Below, one piece after another: positions 1 through 8,346 of a DNA stretch of 64,000 bases (its first letter is position 1; each line of letters starts with the position of its first letter). The stretch covers positions 1 through 64,000 of the forward strand of contig NZ_JBBAXC010000016.1 in the NCBI RefSeq assembly GCF_037120725.1, written 5' to 3'. Below the pieces are notes generated by a model that did not search any database, was not told the DNA's origin, and worked only from the letters and a program-made list of their open reading frames with translations. This DNA is from Bacillus spongiae. Lineage in GTDB: Bacteria; Bacillota; Bacilli; Bacillales; Bacillaceae_K. The position numbers and the translations under genes are program-made.

Positions 1-7
1 CTAGTGA

Positions 8-88
8 TAGGGAAAGCATTTATAAATCCTCCTAGTGTTTGTTTAGTCGCTAACATTATGACCAGGATTTTATAGATGCTTTCCTATT
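8..88. repeat. Imperfect inverted repeat, possible terminator
   Basis: Two arms of about 23 bases (8-30 and 64-86) are complementary apart from about four positions and are separated by about 33 bases. A short T-rich stretch follows the right arm. It could be the terminator of a gene ending left of the window or the remains of a small mobile element. No coding sequence is seen inside. Confidence 0.45.
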
Positions 89-277
89 TTTATGGATAAA
101 TCACAAAATTTGGTGATGAACCAAAATTTTATTGGTATAGTAAATCTAGTAAGGGAGTGAAAAACGAGAATCCGTCTCCAAGAGCTGAAGCTAAATATAT
201 GACTTACTTTACTATTTTAAAATTATAGTCCGTAGTACCAACAAAGGCAAAATTCGGGAGCATTGATGAGTAAAAGT

Positions 278-310
278 AAAAGAGGTGAACAATATTGTTC
301 ACCTCTTTCT
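278..310 (+). terminator. Intrinsic terminator, perfect hairpin
   Basis: The arms AAAGAGGTGAACAAT and ATTGTTCACCTCTTT (279-308) form a perfect palindromic stem followed by a short pyrimidine stretch. It separates the left edge from the GrpB gene and could work in both directions. Confidence 0.8.
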
Positions 311-409
311 ATATCTATTATACCAAATTGTTAGCTTCATTTGCAGACTATGATTTTAAGTTTTTGAATATTATGATTATAAAACGACAAATATTATAGG
401 GGAGATAAA

Positions 410-934
410 ATGATAGGTGTCAACAAAGGTGATGTCACATTAGTACCACATTCTAAAAAGTGGGGTAAATTATTTGATAAAGAAAAAAACTTATTATATT
501 CATTGATAGGTAAACATACGATAGAGATTCAACATATTGGTAGTACTGCTATAAGTGGTATTTATGCAAAGCCTATAATTGATATAATGATTGGTGTTCA
601 ATCAATAGCTGACATTGAAATGTTTGATCAAAACCTATTAAAAACGCATGGATATTTTCATTTACAGCGAGTTAGAATGAATGGAAAAGTAGTTTTTGCA
701 AAGTTTATGGATTTAGAAAACCTTACTAAAACACATATTTTACACATTGTGGAATATAATGGAGATTGGTGGAATAAACATATTTCTTTTAGAAACTATC
801 TTAGAGAAAATTCTGAAGCAGCAAGAGAATACGAAGAATTAAAACTTTCTTTAGCTTTAAAATATCCTCATGATGAGCGTACATATACGGATAAGAAGAA
901 GCGGTTTGTAGATGAGATACTAAGTAAACAATAA
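410..934 (+). CDS. GrpB family (UPF0157) nucleotidyltransferase-fold protein
   Basis: This 174-residue protein is recognised as GrpB/UPF0157 by HIGSTAISGI (residues 42-51) and KPIIDIMIGV (54-63), the region that carries the nucleotidyltransferase-like G-S and D-x-D signature of the family. Members are small soluble proteins, sometimes fused to dephospho-CoA kinase, and their reaction is not firmly established. AGGGGAG lies seven bases before the ATG. The gene stands alone: a strong terminator precedes it and a cupin gene follows 90 bases downstream. The length is normal for the family. The family call is firm; the biochemical role is open. Confidence 0.85.
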   Translation: MIGVNKGDVTLVPHSKKWGKLFDKEKNLLYSLIGKHTIEIQHIGSTAISGIYAKPIIDIMIGVQSIADIEMFDQNLLKTHGYFHLQRVRMNGKVVFAKFMDLENLTKTHILHIVEYNGDWWNKHISFRNYLRENSEAAREYEELKLSLALKYPHDERTYTDKKKRFVDEILSKQ

Positions 935-1024
935 TATTTTCTTAGACAATCGTCGAGTCAACATTATAAGAGTGTACTGTACTAGGAAAACCGAACAAAA
1001 AGGTATGTACTTTAGGAGGATTAA

Positions 1025-1387
1025 ATGGAAATTTATCAATTTACAAAAGAGACTGGTAAGAAAATTACGAAATTCGATTCAGATTTTATTATGTCACGTA
1101 TTACCGAGACCCATAAAGCAGCTCATATAGGGTGTATGCACTTAGATAAGAATGGAGTAATTGGATATCACCAAGCAGTTGTACCTCAGTTTCTTTTAAT
1201 TGTAAACGGAGAAGGTTATGTTAGTGGGGAAACGGCTGAATTTAGTAAAGTTCAATGTGGTGATGCAGTATTTTGGGAGAAAGGTGAATGGCACGAAACG
1301 AAAACTGCTACTGGTTTAACGGCCATTGTAATCGAAAGCGAAGAGTTAACCACTTCATTTTTAAAGTCTTCGGAAAAAAACAAGTAA
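1025..1387 (+). CDS. Small single-domain cupin protein
   Basis: A 120-residue protein with a double-stranded beta-helix pattern: first cupin motif around GYHQAVVPQFLLIVNGEG (47-64), second around GDAVFWEKGEWHE (79-91). His49 and His90 are candidate metal ligands, but the first motif lacks the usual HxH pair, so metal binding is uncertain. There is no signal peptide, so it is cytosolic. AGGAGG lies seven bases before the ATG. The substrate cannot be read from the sequence. It may be co-transcribed with the GrpB gene, since no terminator separates them, and it ends at the hairpin at 1436. Confidence 0.75.
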   Translation: MEIYQFTKETGKKITKFDSDFIMSRITETHKAAHIGCMHLDKNGVIGYHQAVVPQFLLIVNGEGYVSGETAEFSKVQCGDAVFWEKGEWHETKTATGLTAIVIESEELTTSFLKSSEKNK

Positions 1388-1435
1388 AGTAACAGTTAAG
1401 ACCAATGGTGAAATCGGAATCATATCTTCCAAATA

Positions 1436-1470
1436 GGGGGGCTTTCCTATAATAGGAAAGCCCCTTTCTT
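1436..1470 (+). terminator. Intrinsic terminator after the cupin gene
   Basis: GGGGCTTTCCTA and TAGGAAAGCCCC form a 12-bp perfect stem with a two-base loop, followed by TTTCTTT. Confidence 0.85.
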
Positions 1471-1541
1471 TATGAATCAAACCGGATGTTTAGAGTAAAA
1501 GTATTTTTTTCATGAGTTGACGGGTTAGTGCTAGAAGAAGT

Positions 1542-2831
1542 TTATGAAAGCATAACGTCTATATCTTCTTCTACGTCTCCTATGAGCTTCAAGTTAAATG
1601 TTTCTTGTAATACTTGCATAACTCCAGGTGAGATAAATTCTGGCGGTTTCGGCCCAATACGAATATCCTGTATACCAAGACTGAATAAACCAAGTAGAAT
1701 GGCTACAGCTTTCTGTTCAAACCAAGAGAGAACAATGCTAACAGGAAGTTCGTTTACCTCACATTCAAATGCATCTGCAAGTGCTAATGCAATCTTGACT
1801 GTTGATACCGAGTTATTGCATTGACCTAGATCAATGTAACGTGGGATGTCTGTTCCTGGAACAGTTCCGTAATCAATATCGTTGAAACGGAATTTGCCGC
1901 AAGATGTTGTTAAAATGACCGTTTCTGGTGGTAGAGATGTTGCTAATGAACGATAATATTCTCCACCTTTTCCAGGAGCGTCACAGCCTGCAATGACAAA
2001 GAATCGTTTAATTTTACCCTCTTTTACCGCTTGAATGATTTCTGGAGCTAGACCGATTACGGTTTGATGATGAAAGCCCGTCATTAATGTTTCATCAGAT
2101 TCAATATTTTCTTCCGGAAGCTCCAATGCTCGATTAATTAATGGAGTAAAATCATCATTTTCAATTTTTTGTACGTTTTCTAAGCCTGCGACTTCATAGG
2201 AGAACATTCTGTCTGCATAGGTTCCTTTAATTGGCATTACACAGTTTGTAGTAGCTAATATGGCGCCTGAGAACTTTTCAAATAAACGTCGCTGATCATA
2301 CCAAGCTTTTCCGATATTTCCTTTTAGATGTGGATACTTTTTTAGCTTTGGATATCCATGTGCCGGTAGCATCTCAGAGTGAGTATATATATTGATTCCT
2401 TTTCCTTCAGTTTGCTTTAACAATAGTTCTAGAGCAAACAAATTGTGTCCAGTTACAACAATCGATCTTCCTTCAATTTTATTTTGTGATATTTTAATTG
2501 GTTCAGGAATACCTAACCGATCTAAATGAGCTTTGTCTAATAGCTCCATCACACGAATAGCTGCTTTTCCTACCTTCATTGCCATATCAATATGTTCCTG
2601 TACATTAAAATTGGAATTTGTAAGCGTCAAATATAATGCTTCATGAGTTGTGGCATCAACGAATGGATCAGTATACCCTAATTGATTGGCATGTGTTCGA
2701 TAGGCAGCAATCCCTTTTAAGCCAAAAATAATTGTATCTTGTAAGCTAGCGATGGTTTCATCTTTTCCACAAACACCTATTATTTTGCAGCCCCCTTTTG
2801 GAGTTTGCTCACATTGATAACAAAACATCAT
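1542..2831 (-). CDS. hcp: Hybrid cluster protein (hydroxylamine/NO reductase), short form
   Basis: Hcp reduces hydroxylamine and NO and is usually made under low oxygen or nitrosative stress. The N-terminal Fe-S cysteines are visible as C4-x2-C7-x7-C15-x5-C21. The C-terminal half carries the hybrid-cluster cysteine regions GCDAPGKGGEYY, TTSCGKFRFN and GQCNNS. At 429 residues it is about 110-120 residues shorter than the E. coli type (about 550), which fits the class that lacks the helical insertion after the N-terminal cysteines. The start is ATG with GGGGGAAT upstream. A perfect Fnr-type box with a correctly placed -10 lies upstream (2868-2910). No Hcr reductase partner is adjacent, so the electron donor must be encoded elsewhere. 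Confidence 0.93.
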   Translation of the reverse strand: MMFCYQCEQTPKGGCKIIGVCGKDETIASLQDTIIFGLKGIAAYRTHANQLGYTDPFVDATTHEALYLTLTNSNFNVQEHIDMAMKVGKAAIRVMELLDKAHLDRLGIPEPIKISQNKIEGRSIVVTGHNLFALELLLKQTEGKGINIYTHSEMLPAHGYPKLKKYPHLKGNIGKAWYDQRRLFEKFSGAILATTNCVMPIKGTYADRMFSYEVAGLENVQKIENDDFTPLINRALELPEENIESDETLMTGFHHQTVIGLAPEIIQAVKEGKIKRFFVIAGCDAPGKGGEYYRSLATSLPPETVILTTSCGKFRFNDIDYGTVPGTDIPRYIDLGQCNNSVSTVKIALALADAFECEVNELPVSIVLSWFEQKAVAILLGLFSLGIQDIRIGPKPPEFISPGVMQVLQETFNLKLIGDVEEDIDVMLS

Positions 2832-2867
2832 TATTCCCCCTTTTTACCTTTGAGTCTTATTGTTCTC

Positions 2868-2910
2868 AGAATAATCCAGTTTTGGAAGAAAGGCTGTGAA
2901 ATTTATCACA
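2868..2910 (-). promoter_or_regulatory. Fnr/Crp-type box and -10 of hcp
   Basis: TGTGA-AATTTA-TCACA at 2895-2910 is a perfect inverted repeat matching the Bacillus Fnr consensus. On the minus strand TATTCT (2873-2868) lies where a -10 is expected if the box is centred at -41.5. That is the geometry of a class II activated promoter. The assignment to Fnr is inferred. A Rex site would usually have T and A outside the box; here they are C and C. Confidence 0.75.
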
Positions 2911-3019
2911 CCAAAATTAAATAAACAAAATAAAAAGAAGCTAGCTGATCAATACATAGAATTTGAAATGCTTCATTAATTTCGTTTACTTCCTTTAACA
3001 AATAGTATATAATAACGAT

Positions 3020-3033
3020 TGATTAATTAATCA
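3020..3033. promoter_or_regulatory. Probable TetR operator, autoregulatory site
   Basis: TGATTAATTAATCA is a perfect 14-bp palindrome just upstream of the TetR gene. It shares GATTGATTAAT with the site before the MFS gene (3694-3709). Confidence 0.6.
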
Positions 3034-3055
3034 TTTGTGAGAAGGAGTTGTTTTT

Positions 3056-3658
3056 TTGCCATTATCAGATAAACAAATAAAAATGATGGAACAAAAGCGT
3101 GAAAAAATCCTGCAGCAAGCAATCATCTTATTTGCTGAACAAGGCTACGAAAGTACAACAATCGCAAAGGTAGCAAAAGCATCAGGAGTAAGCTTTGGAA
3201 GTGTTTTTACGTATTTCGAAAACAAAGACCAGCTTTTTTTTCATGCGGTTACAGAGCCTTTAGAGAAAGTATATAAATCGGAGCTTTTAGATTTTGACCC
3301 TGATGCTGAGGATTCCTTGAATGAAATTAAGCGTATGATAGACAAACATATCCATATATTCACTGAAATGCATACGTATTTACAATTAGTTGTTCAAGTG
3401 ATTGGACAGCATACTAAATTTCCAGAGCCCTTTAAAGTACTTGATGAATTTAGTGCAGAGTTTACTCAAAAAATTAATCAGGCCATCCAAAATGGTCAAA
3501 AACATGGAGTACTTGAGGATTCTGATCCTGTCATAACGGCAGAAGCTTACATGAGTTTTTTATTAGGAATGAGATTAACATTTACTGATTTTGCAATGTC
3601 AGGTTTATGGGACCAGCTTAAAATTCCAGCTCTTCGTTTATTAAATCCGAAACATTAA
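3056..3658 (+). CDS. TetR/AcrR family repressor
   Basis: A 200-residue regulator with an N-terminal helix-turn-helix at about 17-61 (FAEQGYESTTIAKVAKASGV, then FTYFENKDQLF), typical of TetR. The C-terminal helical part would bind the inducer. The start is TTG with GAAGGAG nine bases upstream. The following MFS pump starts 72 bases downstream, and a palindrome related to the one in this promoter lies between them. The natural reading is that this repressor controls itself and the pump and responds to a pump substrate. The ligand is unknown. Confidence 0.88.
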   Translation: MPLSDKQIKMMEQKREKILQQAIILFAEQGYESTTIAKVAKASGVSFGSVFTYFENKDQLFFHAVTEPLEKVYKSELLDFDPDAEDSLNEIKRMIDKHIHIFTEMHTYLQLVVQVIGQHTKFPEPFKVLDEFSAEFTQKINQAIQNGQKHGVLEDSDPVITAEAYMSFLLGMRLTFTDFAMSGLWDQLKIPALRLLNPKH

Positions 3659-3693
3659 TTTAGACGTTTCGGGTTAAATTTTTACATATAATT

Positions 3694-3709
3694 GATTGAT
3701 TAATCAATC
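3694..3709. promoter_or_regulatory. Probable TetR operator before the MFS gene
   Basis: GATTGATTAATCAATC is a perfect 16-bp palindrome located 20 bases before the MFS start codon and resembles the palindrome before the TetR gene. Confidence 0.65.
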
Positions 3710-3729
3710 GTAATTAAGGAGGACATTAT

Positions 3730-4992
3730 ATGAATTTTTTTTCATTTCACCCCAATATCCAATTACGTCTAGCCCTTCAGTTTTTCACAACATTTGCCAC
3801 CTCAGCGGTTGTTCCATATTTAGTTATTTTCTTCTCAACTCAGGTAGGGGCGGTTGTAACAGGACTGATGTATATCGGTGTTATACTATCCGGCATAGCT
3901 GGTGCTTTGATAGGTGGGAGAAGAACGGATCGTGTAGGAAGGAAAAGGACAATCTTGTTATGCGAAGGAATGATTAGTACGGGTTACTTTGTCGCAGGAA
4001 TTAGTAATCTTATAGTCTCTTTATCTCCTTACGCAAACTTTCTGATCTTTATCGTCATATTATTTTTTACTGGAATGGTTGGTCCAGCATATGCTGCAGT
4101 TATTATTGATGCAAGTTCGAAAGAAAACAGAAAAGCGGTATATACGTTTTCGTATTGGCTTAGTAATTTGGGCATGGCTGCTGGAGGGTTAATGGGAGCT
4201 GTTCTTTTTAAAAACTATTCCTATGAGCTTTTTATTGGCATTTCAATTGTCGTTTTTGTTTCTTGGATTGTAACGAAATTTTTGCTTGAGGATACTTATC
4301 AAAGTTCAACGAAAGCTTCGTCGAGTGCTCCAAGTGAAAAATCAGGAATTCAACAGTATAAAGAAATTTTAACGAATAAACGATTTGTATTATTTACTGT
4401 AGCAGGGTTGTTCCTACTTTCCTTAGAAGAGAGTTTGACAACCTATATAGGAATTAAGCTCGATGAAGAGATACCAAACTCAATTCCATTGCTGCCTTTT
4501 AGTCAATTTTTTGAAGTGGATGGTTTTCAATTAATCGGTTTGCTTAAAGCAGAAAACACAATTTTAGTGGTAACGATTAGCCTAGTAGTTGCAAGCTTGC
4601 TAAAACGGTATCAAGATAACTTATTAATGCTTGCCGGAAGTTTTTGTTATGGGCTTGGCTATATTGTTATTAGTTATAGTAGTGTTCCGTTAGTCCTAAT
4701 TATTGCTATGTTTATCGCTACTGTTGGAGAGGTGGCACATATCCCTGCAAAACAAGCCTATGTCGCCTCCCTAGTTCCGGACGATGCACGAGGTACTTAT
4801 ATGGCTGTTTATGGGTTATCATTTCAGTTTTCTGGAATCGTTGCTGCTATGTTTGTAATGGCTAGTGCTGTGCTTCCAGCTGGAGTCATTACATCAATCT
4901 TTATCATGATGGTCTTAACTAGCTTGATTATCTATTTTGTTCTATTTCAGTTGGAACAAGAAAAAACAAAACAAGTTAAAACGATAGCATAA
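3730..4992 (+). CDS. MFS transporter, probable drug efflux pump
   Basis: A 420-residue membrane protein with about 12 hydrophobic segments. The MFS motif A is clear in the loop after the second segment (GGRRTDRVGRKRT, residues 62-74). The central loop (about 190-215) is charged and Ser/Lys rich, as in two-halved MFS proteins. TAAGGAGGACAT precedes the ATG. Its position under a TetR gene with shared palindromes argues for efflux of a toxic compound. The substrate cannot be told from sequence. No terminator is obvious in the 160 bases after the stop. Confidence 0.85.
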   Translation: MNFFSFHPNIQLRLALQFFTTFATSAVVPYLVIFFSTQVGAVVTGLMYIGVILSGIAGALIGGRRTDRVGRKRTILLCEGMISTGYFVAGISNLIVSLSPYANFLIFIVILFFTGMVGPAYAAVIIDASSKENRKAVYTFSYWLSNLGMAAGGLMGAVLFKNYSYELFIGISIVVFVSWIVTKFLLEDTYQSSTKASSSAPSEKSGIQQYKEILTNKRFVLFTVAGLFLLSLEESLTTYIGIKLDEEIPNSIPLLPFSQFFEVDGFQLIGLLKAENTILVVTISLVVASLLKRYQDNLLMLAGSFCYGLGYIVISYSSVPLVLIIAMFIATVGEVAHIPAKQAYVASLVPDDARGTYMAVYGLSFQFSGIVAAMFVMASAVLPAGVITSIFIMMVLTSLIIYFVLFQLEQEKTKQVKTIA

Positions 4993-5159
4993 AAATTGTC
5001 AGATAAATGCAATTATAAGGAGTTTCTTCTAGCTTCCTTCATAAGCTGTTCTACCTCTAATTTCTCAAGGATAGAATTATTTCACTAAAGTACCCTTTAG
5101 TAATAAAACGTTATTTTGTAGGGAAAGTTAAGAAAATAATTGATTTAGGAGGCTTGTTA

Positions 5160-6170
5160 GTGAGTAATTCAATTCGGCAACCAATTACCTCTTCAGAATT
5201 AGGGAACTTATGGATGACATATCAAGATAAAACCATGCTTATGAGATTTCTTGAATACTTTCTAGAAAATGCAGAAAATGAGCCATCACGAAAGATATTG
5301 CAATCTTATTACGATCGGTCTATTGAAAATGTTGAGTTTGTCAAAAAGATTTTTAAAGCGGAGGGAGCGGTAATTCCGGAAGGATTTTCTGTTAACGATG
5401 TTAATAAAGGAGCTCCGAAGCTATTTGATAGTACGTATGATGTCATGTATTTGCACATGATGACTAAAATAGGAATCGGTCTTTACGCACTCTATTCGAC
5501 CATGTCTTACCGTCAAGATATTCGACAGTTCTTCAAACAATTAACATCTGAAGCACAAGAGGCATACGACCAAGCGACAAACTTCCTATTAGAAACAGGC
5601 GTCCTTTCTCGTCCTCCATTTGTGTCGATGCCAAAAGAAGTAACATTTGTACATGATAAACAGTATTTAGATGGGATGAATTGGTTTAGTAGTGATCGAT
5701 CTTTAAACACTATTGAGATTTCTCTCATTTATCATGCAATCGAGACAAATCTTACAGGGATGCAATTAATGATAGGGTTTGCACAAGTAGCACAGGCTCA
5801 AGATGTCCGAAAGCATTTTATTAAAGGAATGGATCTTTCAAAGAAAATAGAAACATCATTAGGCGAATTTTTACGACAAGATTATATTGAGCCCCCAGCA
5901 ACATACGCGGGGAAAGCCTCTAATTCAACCATCCCCCCATTTTCCGATAAGCTGATGATGTATAATACCAGCTTATTAACTACTTTTGGCCTTGGAAGTA
6001 ATGCCCTTGGTGGTGCCTTTAGTCTAAGGAGTGATTTACCTACTAAGATGACTTTATTAGCGAAAAATATATATGATTTTGCAAAGCAAGGTGGAAAAAT
6101 TATGATCAAACATGGCTGGATGGAAAAACCACCTCAAATTGAGGATCGAAAAGAACTAACGGGAAAATAG
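5160..6170 (+). CDS. DUF3231 family protein
   Basis: A 336-residue protein made of two similar helical halves (about 10-165 and 175-325), each with the DUF3231 pattern of a TSSELGNLW-like start and a FAKQGG- or ETG-like end. The family is common in Bacillus and has no proven function; ferritin-like helical bundles have been suggested for such proteins, but I cannot show metal ligands here. A TTG at 5154 would sit against AGGAGG, so the GTG at 5160, seven bases after it, is the better start. The gene is alone and ends at the terminator at 6211. A small perfect hairpin lies upstream at 5084-5101. Confidence 0.8.
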   Translation: MSNSIRQPITSSELGNLWMTYQDKTMLMRFLEYFLENAENEPSRKILQSYYDRSIENVEFVKKIFKAEGAVIPEGFSVNDVNKGAPKLFDSTYDVMYLHMMTKIGIGLYALYSTMSYRQDIRQFFKQLTSEAQEAYDQATNFLLETGVLSRPPFVSMPKEVTFVHDKQYLDGMNWFSSDRSLNTIEISLIYHAIETNLTGMQLMIGFAQVAQAQDVRKHFIKGMDLSKKIETSLGEFLRQDYIEPPATYAGKASNSTIPPFSDKLMMYNTSLLTTFGLGSNALGGAFSLRSDLPTKMTLLAKNIYDFAKQGGKIMIKHGWMEKPPQIEDRKELTGK

Positions 6171-6210
6171 AGGGATGGGAAAGCATCCAATTTTATTGAT
6201 AAGGAAATTA

Positions 6211-6248
6211 GAACGCTTTCATTTCATTTGAGAGCGTTTTTATTTTTT
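6211..6248 (+). terminator. Intrinsic terminator after the DUF3231 gene
   Basis: AACGCTTTC and GAGAGCGTT pair (one G-T) around a nine-base loop and are followed by TTTTATTTTTT. Confidence 0.85.
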
Positions 6249-6660
6249 AGGAAAAAAATAGGGATAAATATTTTATAGATAGGTAACTCAAATAACGAGA
6301 GAAGAGGTTAAAGTAGATTTGAAATAAGTCACGATGTTTTGAATAATGTTTCTAGCTTAGGGAGTAAACTTTTGAACAATGTAGTTGAAATTGTAAAAGA
6401 ACAAGGTTAAAATTCCCGAGAATGATGATTAGTTTGACAATCATTTCTCCAGAGGTAAAAATGTATTTTAATGTTATTTATCTTTTCTATTCTTCTTTTT
6501 ATAGTTAGTAATATATGGTAGGGTAATGGTGGAGACGTAAAGAAAGGGGAATCTAGATTACGTATGTGGAATAACCTTGAAGTGATTATGTAATTGGATA
6601 GAGACAATTGCGGTCTTCTTTTACAGGATTTCTTTATTTGTCTTCTTATAAATCATTTAA
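6249..6660. other. AT-rich intergenic region without a recognised gene
   Basis: No coding region with a plausible ribosome site is seen on either strand. A weak imperfect inverted repeat (GAGAATGAT against ATCATTTCTC, 6418-6449) is present. The right end leads into the structured leader of the kinase gene. Confidence 0.4.
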
Positions 6661-6787
6661 GGGACACATGGTGTGGACAATCAATTCCTATATCCAAGTA
6701 GATACCTTTCGAGTATCTGCTTATATTCTGGGGAAATTTACATCTCTATTGACCTAATTATAGTGTCCCCAATAGGGGGATTTTTTT
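6661..6787 (+). promoter_or_regulatory. Candidate structured leader with two exclusive pairings
   Basis: GGGACAC (6661-6667) can pair with GTGTCCC (6763-6769), closing a domain that contains an AGTAGATAC/GTATCTGCT hairpin (6698-6720). The same CCCC can instead pair with GGGG of AGGGGGA (6774-6780), which is the ribosome site of the next gene and is followed by seven T. The two states would free or hide the ribosome site, or act as terminator and antiterminator. I do not recognise a known riboswitch class. The second stem is only five base pairs. Confidence 0.4.
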
Positions 6788-7585
6788 ATGAAGCATCAAT
6801 ACGAAAACGAGGAAATGCTATCAGGTGGAAATGTGTCGAAGGTATATCGTGCGGGAAATACGGTTCGACGAGAGGTAAAGGCTGATAGCAAAAAAATTCA
6901 TCAGCTTTTAAAGCATTTAGAACACAAAGGATTTAGCTATGCACCCAAATTTCTTGGAATAGATAACAAAGGTAGAGAGGTACTGTCATTTATCGAAGGT
7001 GAAGCTGGCAATTATCCTCTAAGAAGATACATGTGGTCTAATGAGGCTTTAATTGAAATAGCTAAGATATTACGTAGTTATCATGAAGCCGTGATTGACT
7101 TTCCTATAACAGATCAATGGAAACCCATAGATAACACGCCAAATCATTTTGAGGTTGTATGCCACAATGATTTTGCTATTTACAATATTATCTTTAATTA
7201 TGAAAAACCTGTAGGTATTATTGATTTTGACCTTGCTGGTCCTGGTCCAAGGCTTTGGGATATAGCTTATACTCTTTACACTTGTATTCCTCTAAGTAGA
7301 CTTTATCATACTGAAACAGGCGAGCCTGTTCATTATAATTCATCAAATGATGCCAATCGTATAAAGCAGAGAGTGAAGTTGTTTTTTGATTCTTATGGTA
7401 TGGAAGGCATTGAAGAAAACTATCTGAAGATGGTATTGGACCGATTAGAAGGGTTATGTATGACCATGAAAAGAGAAGCAAGTGAAGGTGATATAGCTTT
7501 TCAGAAAATGATAGATGAAGGACATTATGAACATTATCAGAATGAAATAAAATTTATACTTAAACATGGAGAAGAGTGGGTTTAA
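6788..7585 (+). CDS. Aminoglycoside phosphotransferase (APH) family kinase
   Basis: A 265-residue protein with the kinase-like APH core: a short N-lobe, the catalytic loop CHNDFAIYNIIF (125-136, with D128 as base and N133 as metal ligand) and the metal motif IIDFDLAGPGPRLWD (144-158). This is the pattern of small-molecule kinases acting on aminoglycosides, choline, homoserine or fructosamine. The real substrate is not predictable, and drug resistance should not be assumed. AGGGGGA lies eight bases before the ATG and is part of the putative RNA switch upstream. The gene is monocistronic, ending at the terminator at 7663. Confidence 0.85.
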   Translation: MKHQYENEEMLSGGNVSKVYRAGNTVRREVKADSKKIHQLLKHLEHKGFSYAPKFLGIDNKGREVLSFIEGEAGNYPLRRYMWSNEALIEIAKILRSYHEAVIDFPITDQWKPIDNTPNHFEVVCHNDFAIYNIIFNYEKPVGIIDFDLAGPGPRLWDIAYTLYTCIPLSRLYHTETGEPVHYNSSNDANRIKQRVKLFFDSYGMEGIEENYLKMVLDRLEGLCMTMKREASEGDIAFQKMIDEGHYEHYQNEIKFILKHGEEWV

Positions 7586-7955
7586 GAGTTACGAAGTGTT
7601 TCTTTATTAGCAGGGGTGCTCGTCCACTAACAATTTTACTCGCCTCTAAAAGTTTATTGACTAAAGAGCGCGATGATCTAACTTCGCGCTTTTATTTTAT
7701 TTAAAAGAGGTCTAAATATCTATTCATTGAATCCGGGCGGAAAGGTTTGCGAAAAAGGTCTACTACATTAAGAACGAAATATTTCTGAAGGTTTAAAGGG
7801 TGAATAATTTATTGGGCTGACTTTCATTGCATGATTGTTAATAGCTGACCATTTTCTTCAAATTGAGTTGAAACTTTTAAAAAAAGAAAAACGTAAATTA
7901 CTATTAGAAAAAATTAGTATGTTATAAGGTAAAATTGAACGAAGTTGGTGATATA
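7586..7955. other. Intergenic region after the APH-like gene
   Basis: It contains the terminator at 7663-7700. Nothing else convincing is seen in the remaining 250 bases, which end in the ribosome site of the small membrane protein. Confidence 0.4.
7663..7700 (+). terminator. Intrinsic terminator after the APH-like gene
   Basis: AGCGCGA (7667-7673) and TCGCGCT (7684-7690) pair with flanking AAA and TTT and are followed by TTTTATTTTATTT. Confidence 0.85.
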
Positions 7956-8135
7956 ATGAAAGGATTAATATCGAATATGTTATTTCTTGCTTTAGGAGCA
8001 GTCCTTATGACCATTGTTATGGTTTTTGAAATCAACGGTATAGTGGGATTTTTATTGGCGACGTTGGGTATATTTTTTGTCATTGTAGGTGTTACATTAA
8101 AATTTATAATCAAAAATTTATTTGAATTCTTGTGA
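7956..8135 (+). CDS. Small two-helix membrane protein, unknown function
   Basis: A 59-residue product starting MKGLISNMLF with two hydrophobic segments, about 5-24 and 29-52, and a short Lys-containing C-terminus. I do not recognise the family. GGTG lies five bases before the ATG, a weak site. A TTG at 7935 in the same frame after ATAAGG would add seven residues. The hydrophobic pattern and in-frame start support a real gene, but its isolation and weak ribosome site keep confidence moderate. Confidence 0.5.
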   Translation: MKGLISNMLFLALGAVLMTIVMVFEINGIVGFLLATLGIFFVIVGVTLKFIIKNLFEFL

Positions 8136-8346
8136 ATTTCTTAAACTAATATGTTAGTTAATGGTATTTCAATATTTCGCACAGTGGTATTATACAATTT
8201 ATCTAGAATTCAAGTCTGTGTTAATTGGCGCAATAACTGAAAATCAGCTACTTGATCTAGCAATTCTCTTATGAAGATCACTTGTATAGTTACATTTTTT
8301 TTATCTTCAACGATTGGGTTAGTTAAACCTAGGATTATGTTAAAAG
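8136..8346. other. Intergenic region between convergent genes, left part
   Basis: No gene or terminator with a U-tract is seen here. It includes AATAACTGAAAAT at 8232-8244, a 13-mer also found before both M6 protease genes. The strongly paired section at 8347-8412 follows. Confidence 0.35.

Larger units (their letters stand above)
1..409. other. Intergenic region left of the GrpB gene
   Basis: Apart from the inverted repeat at 8-88 and the perfect terminator hairpin at 278-310, no convincing gene is seen. A 24-codon GTG frame at 157-231 has an SD-like stretch too close to its start. The gene that would precede the terminator is probably short or lies outside the window. Confidence 0.5.

Noticed and set aside
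157-231. GTG-started 24-codon frame near the left edge
   Set aside because: The SD-like AAGGGAG touches the start codon, and the product has no recognisable pattern.
1528-1824. A 98-codon plus-strand frame inside hcp
   Set aside because: It lies wholly within the well-supported hcp gene on the other strand and has no family resemblance.
6788-7585. Calling the APH-family gene an antibiotic resistance gene
   Set aside because: Only the general kinase motifs are visible; many family members act on metabolites, and nothing mobile is nearby.
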